64,000 bases of DNA, taken from assembly GCA_964016985.1 (NCBI GenBank), contig OZ024823.1:39156264-39220263 (forward strand), read 5' to 3'. A program made the position numbers and the translations under genes. The stretch's first letter is position 1; each line of letters starts with the position of its first letter. This DNA is from Anodontia alba. Lineage: Eukaryota; Mollusca; Bivalvia; Lucinida; Lucinidae. Shown piece after piece: positions 9,686 through 21,020 of this stretch. The notes beneath the pieces are model-generated. The model did no database searches. It had not been told where the DNA came from and saw only the letters and a list, made by a program, of their open reading frames with translations.

Positions 9686-11457
9686 ATGAAAAATCGAAAT
9701 GTTGTACCTGTTTATGATTCCCTGCTCTGTAGTATAAACCGAGAAACAACTCGGAATGTTGTACATGTTTGGGATAGCCTGTACAATAGGATAAACCGAC
9801 AAACAACTCGGAATGTTGTACATGTTTGGGACAGCCTGTACAATAGGATAAACCGACAAACAACTAGGTATGTTGTACCTGTTTGGGATAGCCTGTACAA
9901 TAGGATAAACCGAGAAACAACTCGGAATGTTGTACCTGTTTGGGATAGCCTGTACAATAGGATAAACCGAGAAACAACTCGGAATGTTGCACCTGCTTGG
10001 GATAGCTTGTACAATAGGATAAACCGAGAAACAACTCGGAATGTTGTACCTGCTTGGGACAGACTGTACAATAGGATAAACCGAGAAACAATTCGGAATG
10101 TTGTACCTGCTTGGGACAGACTGTACAATAGGATAAACCGAGAAACAACTCGGAATGTTGTACCTGCTTGAGCTAGACTGTACAATAGGATAAACCGAGA
10201 AACAACTCGGAATGTTGTACCTATTTGGGATAGCCTGTACAATAGGATAAACCGAGAAACAACTCGGAATGTTGTACCTGCTTGGGATAGCTTGTACAAT
10301 AGGATAAAGCGAGAAACAACTTGGAATGTTGTACCTGCTTGGGACAGACTGTACAATAGGATAAACCGAGAAACAATTCGGAATGTTGTACCTGCTTGGG
10401 ACAGACTGTACAATAGGATAAACCGAGAAACAACTCGGAATGTTGTACCTGCTTGAACTAGACTGTACAATAGGATAAACCGAGAAACAACTCGGAATGT
10501 TGTACCTGCTTGAGCTAGACTGTACAATAGGATAAACCGAGAAACAACTCAGAATGTTGTACCTGCTTGAGCTAGACTGTACAATAGGATAAACCGAGAA
10601 ACAACTCGGAATGTTGTACCTGTTTGGGATAGCCTGTACAATAGGATAAACCGAGAAACAACTCGGAATGTTGTACCTGCTTGGGACAGACTGTACAATA
10701 GGATAAACCGAGAAACAATTCGGAATTGTGTACCTGTTCGGGACAGCTTGCATAATAGGATACACCGACAAACAACTCGGAATGTTGTACCTGTTAGGGA
10801 CAGCCTGCACATGGATAAACCGAGAAACAACTCTGAATGTTGTACCTGTTGAGGACAGCCTGTACAATAGAATAAACCGAGAAACAATTCGGAATGTTGT
10901 ACCTGTTTGGGACAGCCTGTACAATAGGATAAATCGAGAAACAACTCGGAATGTTGTACCTGTTTGGGACAGCCTGTACAACAGGATAAACCGAGAAACA
11001 ATTCGGAGTATTGTACCTGTTTCGGACAGCCTGCACAATAGGATAAACCGAGAAACAGCTCGGAATGTTGTACCTGCTTGGGACAGACTGTTCAATAGGA
11101 TAAACCGAGAAACAATTCGGAATTGTGTACCTGTTTGGGACAGCCTGCATAATAGTATACACCGACAAACAACTCGGAATGTTGTACCTGTTAGGGACAG
11201 CCTGCACAAGGATAAACCGAGAAACAACCCGGAATGTTGTACCTGTTTGGGACACCCTGCTCTGTAGGATAAACCGAGAAACAACTCGGAATGTTGTACC
11301 TGTTTGGGACAGCCTGCACAATAGGACAAACCGAGAAACAGCTCGGAATGTTGTACCTGCTTGGGATAGCCTGTACAATAGGATAAACCGAGAAACAATT
11401 CGGAATGTTGTACCTGTTTGGGACAGCCTGCACAATAGGATAAACCGAGAAACAACC
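9686..11457. repeat. 57-bp minisatellite, about 31 copies
   Basis: The unit contains AAACCGAGAAACAACTCGG, AATGTTGTACCTG, TTGGGACAGCCTGTACAATA. Fifty-seven bases is 19 codons, so any stop-free frame stays open through the array, giving a 656-residue minus-strand ORF (9533-11503) and several on both strands. Variant units (TTGAGCTAGACTG, GGAATTGTGTACC) recur in blocks, showing local amplification of multi-unit segments. ACCGAGAAACAACTCGG is itself a small inverted repeat (CCGAG/CTCGG). I regard it as non-coding satellite, because the peptide has no domain and is open in several frames on both strands. Confidence 0.92.
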
Positions 11458-11650
11458 ACAAGAAGTCTGGAGAAAATGCTGATAATAAGAGACGTTTCTT
11501 CAATTTCTTGATATCATAAGTAGCTCAGATATCTTGTATAGATATCAGGTACGTCATACGAAAAGGTGTCTTCGAGGCATATACAAATAGCAAAGACCCA
11601 GACAATCCTGCGCATCCACGCAGTCTCATCAGGACCATTGCTACTGTCCA

Positions 11651-11880
11651 TAAAATACCCTATTTACCCTAAATATTAGGACACCATAACTTCTTACCAT
11701 ACTTACCCTAAGACTTGTACAAGTCCATTTTATTTCTTGTTAATGTGGCTACAAACTACTGAGTGGCAAACAGTGCAGACCCAGATCAGACGCCGCGTTT
11801 GCGGCGTCTGATCTGGGTCTGCACTGTTTGCTCTGACGTCTGTCCAAATACTTAGGATAGCCTGTCTGTCCCAATATATT
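11651..11880 (+). mobile_element. Family H copy 1
   Basis: TTTACCCTAAATATTAGGACA lies at the left, with a degraded inverse (GTCCAAATACTTAGG) right of a perfect hairpin GGCAAACAGTGCAGACCCAG / inverse at 11765-11831. Shares this plan with 13912, 39331 and 59615. Confidence 0.55.
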
Positions 11881-12373
11881 GTTAGGATCAATGCGATATA
11901 TTCTATATTCTACAATTACCGGTGTCGGTCTCTGCAACCTGATAAAAGAAAGCCCTCAGACACCTTTTCGCGTCGTAGCCCACAATTTTGTGCTTACCTG
12001 ATTTTATCAGGTCAAAATTACTCAACTAATGTGTACTATGACTAAATCTGATCCGACAGCCTTTTCCCTTGTATTATCTTTCTAAAGGGCTAAGCTTCAG
12101 TGTCGTATTTCACGTATAAACCCGAAGATTTTTGTAATAAAATTATTCTCTGATATAAGTATTTTTATTGTCCTGGTCATATCACGCCGAGGAAGATGGT
12201 GATTACCGATCAGCGGGTGATGATAAATGACCTCCAAGATGTATGTCCTGAATTAGAAATGCTAATGTCAAGTTTGGGACGATGTTGTATCCGATTCCTT
12301 TATGATCAGTATTGGCAAAGATTTCAAACATTTCGAACAACGCACTCTGATCACGATTTGCACAAGTACCGTA
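11881..12373. other. Spacer, nothing recognised
   Basis: A 103-codon ORF begins at 12196 but runs into the inserted element at 12374 and has no motif. Confidence 0.4.
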
Positions 12374-12578
12374 CAGTGATTTATTTACAATTTTATACCT
12401 GTGCATCCCAGGACTCGCTTGGGCTATATAAAGTGAGTCCTATAGAAAATCATTGCGTCCATTACAGAATTTTCCACTATAACTTTGTGAGTCCTGGGAC
12501 TCGCTGAGATTTAAAATGTGAGTCCCAAAGCAAAAATGTGAGTACGGGACTCGGGATGCGCAGGTAAAAAAATCACTG
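12374..12578. mobile_element. TIR element with 6-bp direct flanks
   Basis: Ends CAGTGATTTATTTAC and GTAAAAAAATCACTG are inverted. ACCGTA precedes (12368-12373) and follows (12579-12584) it. Inside, CCTGTGCATCCCAGGACTCG and GGGACTCGGGATGCGCAGG are inverted, with further GTGAGTCC/GGACTC repeats. Superfamily unclear (hAT-like ends, short flank repeat). Confidence 0.6.
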
Positions 12579-12628
12579 ACCGTATCGTAATGTGCTTGAT
12601 ACAAATATTAAGCTGAAAAAATAAATAA

Positions 12629-12662
<34 letters not shown>

Positions 12663-13172
12663 ATGAAAGTCGGAACCGACATCGAAAATCCAAAGTCAGT
12701 ACTTTTTGTCCGAAATATATAGAATAGAAGCCCGCTCAACTTGAATTTATAGGGGCGCTCGAGGGATGTTGCATTTTTTTTTTTTTTGTCATTTTGCACC
12801 ACGACCCCACAAACAAAGTCAATCAAACCGAGTCTGCCATTTTCTGTTTTTGATTTGATTGGTATATTCAAAGGATCCTTTCTTCAGACTGTTTTAAGAT
12901 ACGAATTTAAAAGAGCTACTTGAAGGCAGTGGCCTTTAGTTTTTTTTTTTTGTTTTTTGTTTTTTTTGTTTTATTGTTGCTTTTTCATGAAGCGGTTAAA
13001 TGGTACTGTGCATATCACCTAAATTATGAAATATTTATCTCAGAACGGATGCAAGTACTTCAGGTTTAACTTCCCTTGTCCTTTCATCGACCTCCTGGGC
13101 GTACGGTTTTGGAAGCATATTAGAAAATATTGAAAACCTGAAGACATTAACTTAAGCCTGTATTTAGATAAC
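12579..13172. other. Spacer with poly-A/T runs
   Basis: Homopolymers near 12632-12659, 12774-12787 and 12940-12970. Nothing else. Confidence 0.4.
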
Positions 13173-13424
13173 AGGGGCGGATCCAGGATAATTACTGAGG
13201 GGGTTCGATTTGATCAAAATACGGTGCTTACTCTACGTATTTCGAAAGACATGCCTGAGCAAACAGTGTAGACCCAGATCAGACGCCACAGAAGGCGGTG
13301 TCTGATCAGGGTCAACACTGTTTGCCATTCATCCATCATTTTTACACACATTCATAAGTAGTAAAATATACGGTAAATCATAATGTATGTGAATATTTAG
13401 GGTAAATACGCTATCCAAAATTTG

Positions 13425-13457
<33 letters not shown>

Positions 13458-13546
13458 TTCCAAAAAAAAAAAAAAAAAAAAAAAAGAAATTTTGAGTCAA
13501 TAGCGGGTTCGACTGAACTCCATTGACCCCCTCTGAATCTGCCCCT
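13173..13546 (+). mobile_element. hAT-F copy 2, hAT-like MITE
   Basis: Ends AGGGGCGGATCCAGG and GAATCTGCCCCT are inverted. Flanks TAGATAAC and TGGATAAC form an 8-bp target duplication with one mismatch. Contains GCAAACAGTGTAGACCCAGA hairpin at 13259-13328 and two poly-A runs at 13425-13484. Same plan as 4564-4939. Confidence 0.72.
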
Positions 13547-13592
13547 TGGATAACGTGTGCGTGTGCTCAAATAGCTAAAACGGATATCTTAA

Positions 13593-13799
13593 CTCTTTCA
13601 CTGCCACAGGCGATACTAACAGGCTTTTGCAAACAGCATAGATTCAGATGAGACGGCTCATAGGAGCCGTCTCATCTGGATCTACGCTGTTTGACATTCG
13701 GTCTTTCAACTTTACATATAAACTACTTTCCGAAGCGATAGTTTGTTTAATAAAAAAGCAGGCGACAAATGTCGTCTGAAAATTTGGCAGTGAAAGAGT
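13593..13799 (+). mobile_element. PB-5 (TTAA-flanked, CTCTTTCACTGCC ends)
   Basis: TTAA at 13589 and 13800. Ends CTCTTTCACTGCC and GGCAGTGAAAGAG are exact inverse. Carries GCAAACAGCATAGATTCAGA hairpin with GACGGCTC/GAGCCGTC centre and a subterminal GTCGTCTG. piggyBac type by TTAA. Confidence 0.8.
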
Positions 13800-13911
13800 T
13801 TAAGAAACTCTTCTGTTAAAACTGGATACCGCTTCATATCTTCAAGTCATAAAGACAACAACCGAGATTATCATTAGCACAGCAGGCCTTTTCAATGCTT
13901 AGATATTTCGG

Positions 13912-14068
13912 TACTATTTCACTAAGTGTTCTGACAGACAGGCTTGAGCGAACAGTCTAGCCCCAGATCAGACGCCGCAGAACGTCATCAGCAAGTATTA
14001 AAATGAACTTGTTAAAGATTTAGAACTAGTATGGCAATGAGTCCGGATATTTTGGGTAAATACGAGAA
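13912..14068 (+). mobile_element. Family H copy 2, hairpin half lost
   Basis: GAGCGAACAGTCTAGCCCCAG AT CAGACGCC matches the left hairpin arm, but the right arm is missing. The right side TTTTGGGTAAATACG matches other H ends. Confidence 0.45.
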
Positions 14069-14114
14069 TTACACAAATGTCCGTGTGCCAAACACATTAA
14101 ACTTAGTACGGTTA

Positions 14115-14462
14115 TGACAATATTTATTGAAGAATCAAAGCACTGACAGCACTGATGGGTCGATTGTGTCTGAGTCTGAGGCTGGGAATATAGTAGATTG
14201 TTTCATTTAACCCTTAACTTCCTGTCATTTAAGCAAACAGTACAGACCTGGTATGCACGGTTTGCTGATGTCCCAGTCCAGGTTTTACGATAACCCTCTT
14301 TACACGGCACTCTGACGTCACAGCGACAAGAATAGCGCAGCTATGAATAACCGTTACCTGGATTTCGTACAAACGTTTCATTGGTCAATGGTAATCACGG
14401 GGACAACAAGGAAATATTGGTGTTTTTACTGGCTCCATTGTAAACAATCGACCCAAAAATAT
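14115..14462 (-). repeat. Family E copy 1
   Basis: Reverse complement of 21812-22236 and 30083-30475: AAAGCACTGACAGCACTG, GTCTGAGTCTGAGGCTGGGA, CTGACGTCACAGCGACAAG, GGGTCGATTGTTTACA (inverse). The internal CAGATCAG hairpin is reduced to a loop here. Could be a transposon or a segmental duplication; no termini defined. Confidence 0.6.
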
Positions 14463-15019
14463 CATACAAAGGCAAATTAGAAAGAGATTGATTTCTTAAT
14501 TCGCGCTAAATATTCGGAACCGATGTCGATTCCAATGAGCTCGTCCTGCATGCAACTATGGACACTTAACGATACCATTTTTGCTTGTACTAATGAATTG
14601 TGGATGACTGAACGCCTTAAGAACCGGGACATTCTTTTTTTCTCTCTATAGTGTGAAATGGCAATGTAAGCGTCTTTGTGGTCGGTTGTGCCCCTTCTTT
14701 ATAAATCGTATTGGGATACTGCATATGATCCCGGTGCCTTGCCCGCTGTGAGAAATTAAATTGCTTTCTCCGCTACACTGGCGGTTGGGGATTCATCTAG
14801 CATTGCAATCCATCGGTGGCAGTCTGTTAATGGTCATGATTGACTGGAGACGGGCGGTTAAGGACATTAACAAAGTGCAGGATAGCAACTGCGTCCAGTG
14901 ATACCACCTGTATTGAAAAGAGTTTGACTCTTGCTGTTGGCTTTAGCTGGGAGGCAACCGATATCTCTGGTGTTTTCTTTTAGACGCATGCTACTAGTTT
15001 TTGCCAGCAGCTGAAAGGT

Positions 15020-15062
<43 letters not shown>

Positions 15063-15180
15063 TAATACGTATAATAATCAAAAGTATAAAGTAATTATAA
15101 TAAAAACAGACTAACTGCTGTCTGCTTCGTATACCCTAACGCTTAGCTAAGCTCCGCCCCTTTTCAGTAGGCGTTCTTAA
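14463..15180. other. Spacer with (AAT)n at 15020-15063
   Basis: One trinucleotide microsatellite. No gene recognised. Confidence 0.45.
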
Positions 15181-15392
15181 CCATTGTCATGCTGAATAAA
15201 TTAAGATACCACACCCATTTATGATTTTCAGCCAATCGGATTCCTTGATCCAGGTTGTTGATATAAATTCACATACTGAATGACAAACAGCGTAGATCCA
15301 GATCAGTTGGCTTCTGAAGAAGCCAACTGATCTGGATCTACACTGTTTTTTTCGAAGACAGGACATATCCGGGTTCAGCAGGACCACACAAC
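15181..15392 (-). mobile_element. PB-1 copy 2
   Basis: TTAA at 15177, then CCATTGTCATGCTGAATAAA. Hairpin with the same TTGGCTTCTGAAGAAGCCAA centre at about 15290-15345. The far end GGTTCAGCAGGACC has decayed past CAGCAGGAC. Confidence 0.72.
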
Positions 15393-15514
15393 CATGAAAA
15401 GGAATTGTGTTTCCATACCACAGGTCCTGGTGAATGAATGTCAGTGGAAGTATCACCAGCAAAAATTCTGATTCTGATTCTGATGTATTCTATTGGTACG
15501 CAATAATTCTGTAA

Positions 15515-15560
15515 GCGGACAGCGAAGACTCAGGCTGATCTGAGTCTTCGCTATCCGTAT
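15515..15560. repeat. Hairpin-I, short variant
   Basis: GCGGACAGCGAAGACTCAG pairs with CTGAGTCTTCGCTATCCG. The centre is shortened. Confidence 0.55.
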
Positions 15561-15720
15561 ATGCTCGAAGGGCCCTTTTTTGCATGGGTCGGCCTTTTCT
15601 ATTTCTGTCATTTTCCTTGTTTGGAACAAGAGACATACAAGTTTTAATAAAAATTGCATCTAAGAATAACTCATGCTTTCACTGAAACACAAACAAGCCA
15701 GTTGGGCCCTGTTTACATAA

Positions 15721-15907
15721 CGCTTAGCATACTGGGTAAAAAACATTAGCAGACGACATTTTGAAATATTTTTTTCTCATACTTCCCACAATTTAAGCAT
15801 TTCATGTGGAGACAATTTGCATGTTTGTCAAAACACATTTCCAAGGAAAAATAAGAAACATATAATCAATTGGTCGTCTGCTGAAATGGCCCAGAGAGTG
15901 ATAACGG
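15721..15907 (+). mobile_element. PB-2 copy 3
   Basis: CGCTTAGCATACTGGGTAAA at the left, GCCCAGAGAGTGATAACGG plus TTAA (15908) at the right, CAGACGAC subterminal, diverged central hairpin (AAGCATTTCATGTGGAGACA). Confidence 0.72.
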
Positions 15908-16157
15908 TTAATTAGATTATTAGGCAGTGATATACACGTTTACCTATCGTAAAATTAAAGGCATATGAGATTTTCAATTGAAGGATTGAAAGCAGTAACG
16001 TGATATTAAATGTAAATTTGTATATTCATTGATATGTCGACAATGTATGTCTGTTTCACTTAAACGAGATGAAATGTTTACTTAAATTACATTTTAGCGC
16101 CGATGACCTATACACAATGCATTTTATTATATTAATATGGCAATGCAAAACTCTGCA

Positions 16158-16435
16158 CATCACGAAAACACGCCTATATAATTTTGACCCCCTTAAATCC
16201 CACTTTTATATTGTAAAACTGGGGTTTACAGGGGTATACATTATTTTTCTTATTTCGCTAAAAATCATATACTGTGGGTACTCGTTAGAACCGCCTCGGA
16301 GAGGCGGTTCTAACGAGTACCAACAATGTATGTTTTTAGAAGAAATATGAAAAATATCAGAATTTTTATCTGAAAATGTTCCTTTTTTTGGTTGTAAAAC
16401 TTTTAATATATTTGAATAGGCGTGTTTTCGTAATG
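16158..16435 (+). mobile_element. Pal-A copy 4
   Basis: Full-length, CATCACGAAAACACGCC to TTTTCGTAATG, intact stem with a GGAGAGG centre. Confidence 0.88.
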
Positions 16436-16631
16436 AAATATATTCATAAATCAGCTCAAATGGCGTTAATAATGGTTCAAAAAGACATTTTCATATATTA
16501 CTATGATGCTGCTTACTAATTAAAGGTTGTTACCTGAGCTAGTTTTGATAAAAAACCTTATATTTTGTAGTCTGATAATACTGTTTCAAAATGAAATTCA
16601 ACTTCCGTAGCTACCCCTAGTTTACTATAAA

Positions 16632-16739
16632 CCCAGCAGGCACACAACGTTAAAATGACGTCGTATCAACGTCGATGCGACGTGATCATGTCGCATCGAC
16701 GTTGATACGACATCATTTTGATGCTGTGTGCCTGCTGGG
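16632..16739. mobile_element. Pal-CCCAG1 copy 2
   Basis: CCCAGCAGGCACACAACGTT to ...TGTGTGCCTGCTGGG. Near-perfect palindrome through CGTCGATGCGACGTGATCAT. Confidence 0.85.
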
Positions 16740-16993
16740 AAATATGGAAGAAAATATTGTCTAAGTAGTTAGTTTACTAATATTGTCTAAGTAGGTAGTT
16801 TGTTAACTAGGCTACGTAGCCGAGTTAGGTCAAGAGAGACAATTATGCTATCAATTGAATAGTGATTATAATCTAAAGGTGTGTTACACATTGAGGTTTA
16901 TTAATTTTTATGATATATGTACATTTCTTTTGCAGTTTCTTTAGAAACCTCCTTGAAAGGAGAGCATAAAATCTTTTCGTGAAACTTTGAGTA

Positions 16994-17330
16994 CAGTGAA
17001 CCCTCGATGCTACGACAGCATTTATTCTCAAAGATGTTGCCATTCAAATGAATTTGCTGTTGTAAAGAATCCTGAATGGACAGAATATGTAAAAAAAGGC
17101 CTCGTTTTATTCTTACTTACACATAGAACATATGTTTTGGATATTTGTTAGAATAGCCTCAGTGAGGCGATTCTAACAAATATCCAAAACATACGTTGTT
17201 TGAAATTTTAATGCAATATTATTGCATAATTTCTCATACATTGTCACCTCTTAAGCGAAGGTTTCGTGACATTCAAATTGTCATTATAACGAACTGTGTC
17301 GTTGTATCGAATGTCGGTATAAAGGGTTTG
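16994..17330 (+). mobile_element. Mar-B copy 1 (Tc1/mariner-type MITE)
   Basis: TA precedes CAGTGAACCCTCGATGC, and ...GGGTTTG is followed by TA. The central hairpin TGTTAGAATAGCCTCAGTGA / inverse is flanked by AACATATG arms. TA duplication with CAGTG ends fits the IS630-Tc1-mariner group; no transposase present. Confidence 0.78.
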
Positions 17331-17438
17331 TATTAGAACACTTATTCTAATTGATTTTACGGAGAATATAAGTATGTTTCAAAACTACAGTGTGGGAAAA
17401 TCAGTTTGGAACAAAAATGAAGTTCCTGTGATTTTGTT

Positions 17439-17711
17439 TGTTTGTTTGTTTATGTTGAGGTTTTACGGCCCAGTCAATCCAATGGGGTCATATCGAGCGC
17501 GGTCAGCTTACCTAACCACACATTTACTGGGCAGGCTTAGTCCTCCAAGTGGTTAAACAGTATTGTGCACATTCTTTCGCCAGAAACTGACAACTGCCCT
17601 TCTTGGATCAGCGGAAGGGAGAGAAGAACCGTAGAAAACTCGGCGGGGGTTGAACCCGCGACCTCCTGGTCTCCAGTCGGACGGCGCATCCAACTGAGCC
17701 ACCGAGGCCGG
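17439..17711 (-). mobile_element. tRNA-derived SINE, complete, with target duplications
   Basis: Read on the minus strand it starts with a tRNA-like head: A-box-like GTGGCTCAGTTGGATG, then the B box GGTTCAACCCC. This is followed by a body (CCTTCTT..., TTTCTGGCGAAAGAATG) and a tail of repeated AAACA near 17439. Direct repeats CCTGTGATTTTGTT (17425-17438) and CCTGTGATATTGTT (17712-17725) flank it. Pol III type promoter by sequence; mobilised in trans by a LINE by family knowledge. Confidence 0.88.
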
Positions 17712-17989
17712 CCTGTGATATTGTTACATCTAAAGTAGCTCGGGTATCAACTTTAATAAGGAAGGCATTCTGATAACAGAAAAGGGTATTCAAAAAACTG
17801 AGCATTAAATTTATGCATGGAAGTCAGAATTTCTGTTGTTCTCTTTTCATGGACGGTTCGTATGGCTTGTTCGTAACAAAAATATGGAAATGTTAACTGG
17901 ATGGATATTATATATTCGATTCCTTATAAAACTAGACATCCACGTGTGCCAGAAATCACCTCGATTAGGCTGATCATGATATGTTACAT

Positions 17990-20170
17990 TGTGCCATGGT
18001 GGCCATCTTGGCTATCAGATCAGATTGCCTTTAGTAATCCAGAATCTGATGTTGTTTGAAGAGTTTCAAGACTGCCACTATGGCTGCAATCTTGGATATT
18101 GGAACTGAACAATTTAGCAATTCTTAATTTTCATGACACCCTGATGCCTCCCATCAAGTTTTGGCTCAATCTGACTTACTGCTTAGGAGAAGATGTGGTT
18201 TGAAGAATTTCAAGATGGCGGCCATCTTAGATATTGGAAAAGAGCGATTTTAGCAATTCTTAATTTCCATAACATACCAATGCCTCCCATCAAGTTAAAG
18301 CTCAATCAGACTTATCGTTCGGGAGCAGATGTGATTTGACGATTTTCAAGATGGCTGCCATGGTGGCCAGCTTGGGTATCAGAATGGAACCATTTTAGCA
18401 ATTCTAAATCTCCATGCTGCCCCGATGCCTTCCACCAAGATTCCGCTCCATCCGACTTATTGTTCGGGAGCAGATAACAATTGAAGATTTTCAAGATGGC
18501 CACCATGGCGGCCATCATGGATACAATTCTGATGGAGATGTCGAAAATGTGAAAAGTTACTGACGGACATACAGATGAGGGACGGACCATGGTCAACAGC
18601 CCATGGAATAAACTGACCCGGATTAAAGCTCAAGCAGAGCTAACAATAGAAGATCTTCAAGATGACTGCTGTGACGGCCATCGTGGATATCGTAATAAAA
18701 TGTTTTTAGCAATTCTGATTGCTGAATCTCCATGTCGCCCTAATGCCTCCCACCAAGTTTTGGCTCAATCTAAATTACCATTTTGGAACAGATGAGGTTT
18801 GAAGATTTTCAAGATGGCCACATCGGGGGCCATCTCAGATAATATCGGACCAGAACTAGTTTAGCAAATTTTCTGAATCTCTATGTTGCCTCCCATCAAG
18901 TTTGGGCTCAATCCGAATTACGGTTTGTTAGGAGATGTCGTTTGAAGAATTTCAAGGTGGCCGCCGTGGTGGATGTCGAAATGGAACTAATTAAGCAGTT
19001 CTGAATCACCAGTGCCTCCCACCAAATTTCAACTTATTCTGACTTTCCTTTCGAGAGAAGATGTCGTTTCAAGATTTACAAGCTGGCCACCATGGCGGCC
19101 ATCTTAGAACGGAACGAATTTAGCAATTCTAAATCTCCATGTCAGCCTAATGCCTCCCACCGTTTGGGCTCAATCCGACTTACCGTTCGGGAGTAGACAT
19201 GATTTAGAGATTTTCAAGATGGCCACCGTGACGGCCATCTTGGATGTTGGAACGAAACGATTTTAGCAATTCTGAGTCTCTATGTTGGTCCGATGCCTCC
19301 CATCAAGTTCAAGCTCAATCCGACTTACGGTTTAGGAGGAGATGTCGTTTGATGATTTTCAAGATGGCCGAGATGACGGCCATCTTGAATATTGGAACGA
19401 AATGATTTTAGCAATTCTAAATCTCCATGTGGCCCCAATGCCTCCCACCAAGTTTGCGCTCAATCTGACTTAGGGTTCGGTAGCAGATGTGGTTTCAAGA
19501 TTTTGGCAGCCATCTTGGATAGCCGAACGGAACGATTTAAGCAATTCTGAATCTCTATGTCACTCCGATGCATCCCATCAAGTTTCGGCTCAATCCGACT
19601 TACGGTTTGGGAGATATCGTTTGAAGAATTTCATGATGGCCGCCATTGCGCCATCTTGGATATCGGAACGGAACTATTTTAGCAATTCTGAATCTCTATT
19701 TCCCTGCGATGCCTCCCATCAAGTTTCAGTTCAATCCGAATTACGGTTTAGGAAGAGATGTCGTTTGAAGAATTTCAAGATATCCGACATGGCGGCCATC
19801 TTGGATATCAGAACGGAACTATTTTAGCAATTCTGAATCTCTATGTCACTCCGATGCCTCCAATCAAGTTCGGCTCAACCTGACTTATGGTTTGGAAGGA
19901 GATATCGTTTGAAGAACATCGTGGATATCGGAGTGGAGCGATTTTAGCAATTCTGAATCTCTATGTCACTGTGATGCCTTCTATCAAGTTTCGGCTCAAT
20001 CCGATTTACGGTTTGGGAGGAGAAAGTGTTTGAAGAATTTCAAAATAGCCGCTATGGCGGCCATCTTGGATATCGGAACAGAACGATTTTAGCAATTCTG
20101 AAATTCTGTGTTGCCACATGCCTCCCACTAAGTTTCAGCTCAATCCAACTTATGGTTCTGGAGGAGATGT
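17990..20170. repeat. About 145-bp tandem array, roughly 14 units
   Basis: Each unit has, in order, TTTTAGCAATTCTGAATCTC, TGCCTCCCA(T/C)CAAGTTT, GGCTCAATCCGACTTACGG, GGAGATGTCGTTTGAAGA and ATTTCAAGATGGCCGCCATG GCGGCCATCTTGGAT. Units diverge 10-25% by eye. Two sub-arrays each end in GACGGAC repeats (18558-18600 and 20185-20262), suggesting an older composite unit. Short ORFs are products of the repeat. Confidence 0.85.
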
Positions 20171-20176
20171 CGAATA

Positions 20177-20262
20177 TGTGAAAGTTAACTACTGACGGAC
20201 GACTGACGGACGGACGACGGACGGACGACTTACGGACGACTGACGGACGGACGACGGACAAC
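20177..20262. repeat. (GACGGAC)n microsatellite at the array end
   Basis: ACGGACGACTGACGGACGG words follow the final array unit, as they do at 18560. Confidence 0.7.
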
Positions 20263-20312
20263 AGGCCACGGCATAAGCTGACCTGGAAGCTCCAGGCGAG
20301 CTAATAATTATT

Positions 20313-20741
20313 ATTAACAATCATTGATATAATTTATTAGTGTAAAGTCTCTGATCTGAGGTCACATAAGACGGGTTTAAACAACCGTTCAAAAGATGCA
20401 AAAAAACTCACGTGAGTGTTTTGCTTTGTTGAACGCATTTCCATATTTTTTGTTACAAAAGAAACGCAGTTCCATAAGGAACGCAATTCCATATTTTTTG
20501 TTACAAAAAGAGCCCACAAAAATTTTATTCGCACAGGCCGCCATTTTGGTTGTGCCAAAGACAGCTTGAGAATAGTTCGTTGACACTTGTTATCGTCCGC
20601 CGAAAACGTCACAGCTGAACGGAAAGTTTGAAATAGTTTCCGAGTAACCGCGAACGTTTCGGTTTACTGAACGCTGCCCTGATTATCGTTCTAGATAGTT
20701 AATAGGTTCCGCACCTAAAGCCAGCAAAATCGCACTGAATA
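20313..20741. other. Spacer with a short direct repeat
   Basis: TTCCATATTTTTTGTTACAA occurs twice about 48 bases apart (near 20440 and 20488). No gene recognised. Confidence 0.4.
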
Positions 20742-21020
20742 CATTACAAAAACATGCCTATTCAAATATACTGAAATTTTTACCACCAAAACATGAAAAT
20801 TTTCAGATGAAAATTTCTGATAATTTTCATATTTCTGCTCAAAACATAGATTGTGGGTACTCGTTAGAACCGCCTCGCCGAGGCGGTTCTAACGAGTACC
20901 CACAATCTATATTTTTGAGCAGAAATAAGAAAAATAATGTATACCCCTGTAAACCCCAGTTTTACCATATAAAAGTGGGGTTTAAGGGGGTCAAAATTAT
21001 ATAGGCATGTTTTCGTAATG
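20742..21020 (-). mobile_element. Pal-A copy 5
   Basis: CATTACAAAAACATGCCTATTC through to TTTTCGTAATG, intact stem with a CGCCGAGG centre. Confidence 0.87.

Noticed and set aside
9533..11503. 656-residue minus-strand open frame
   Set aside because: It lies across a 57-bp minisatellite; period divisible by three keeps several frames open on both strands, and no domain or non-repeat start is present.
12196..12507. 103-residue ORF with an acidic N-terminal part
   Set aside because: It enters the inserted TIR element at 12374 and shows no homologous motif; likely chance.
16069..16350. Recurring peptide ITKTCLYNFDPLKPHFYIVKLGFTG seen in many short ORFs
   Set aside because: It is the translation of the Pal-A left arm; copies have different starts, frames end in the stem, and there is no coding evidence.
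17625..17711. Possible tRNA gene on the minus strand
   Set aside because: A and B boxes are present but the acceptor stem does not close; it is the head of a SINE with a body, tail and target duplications.
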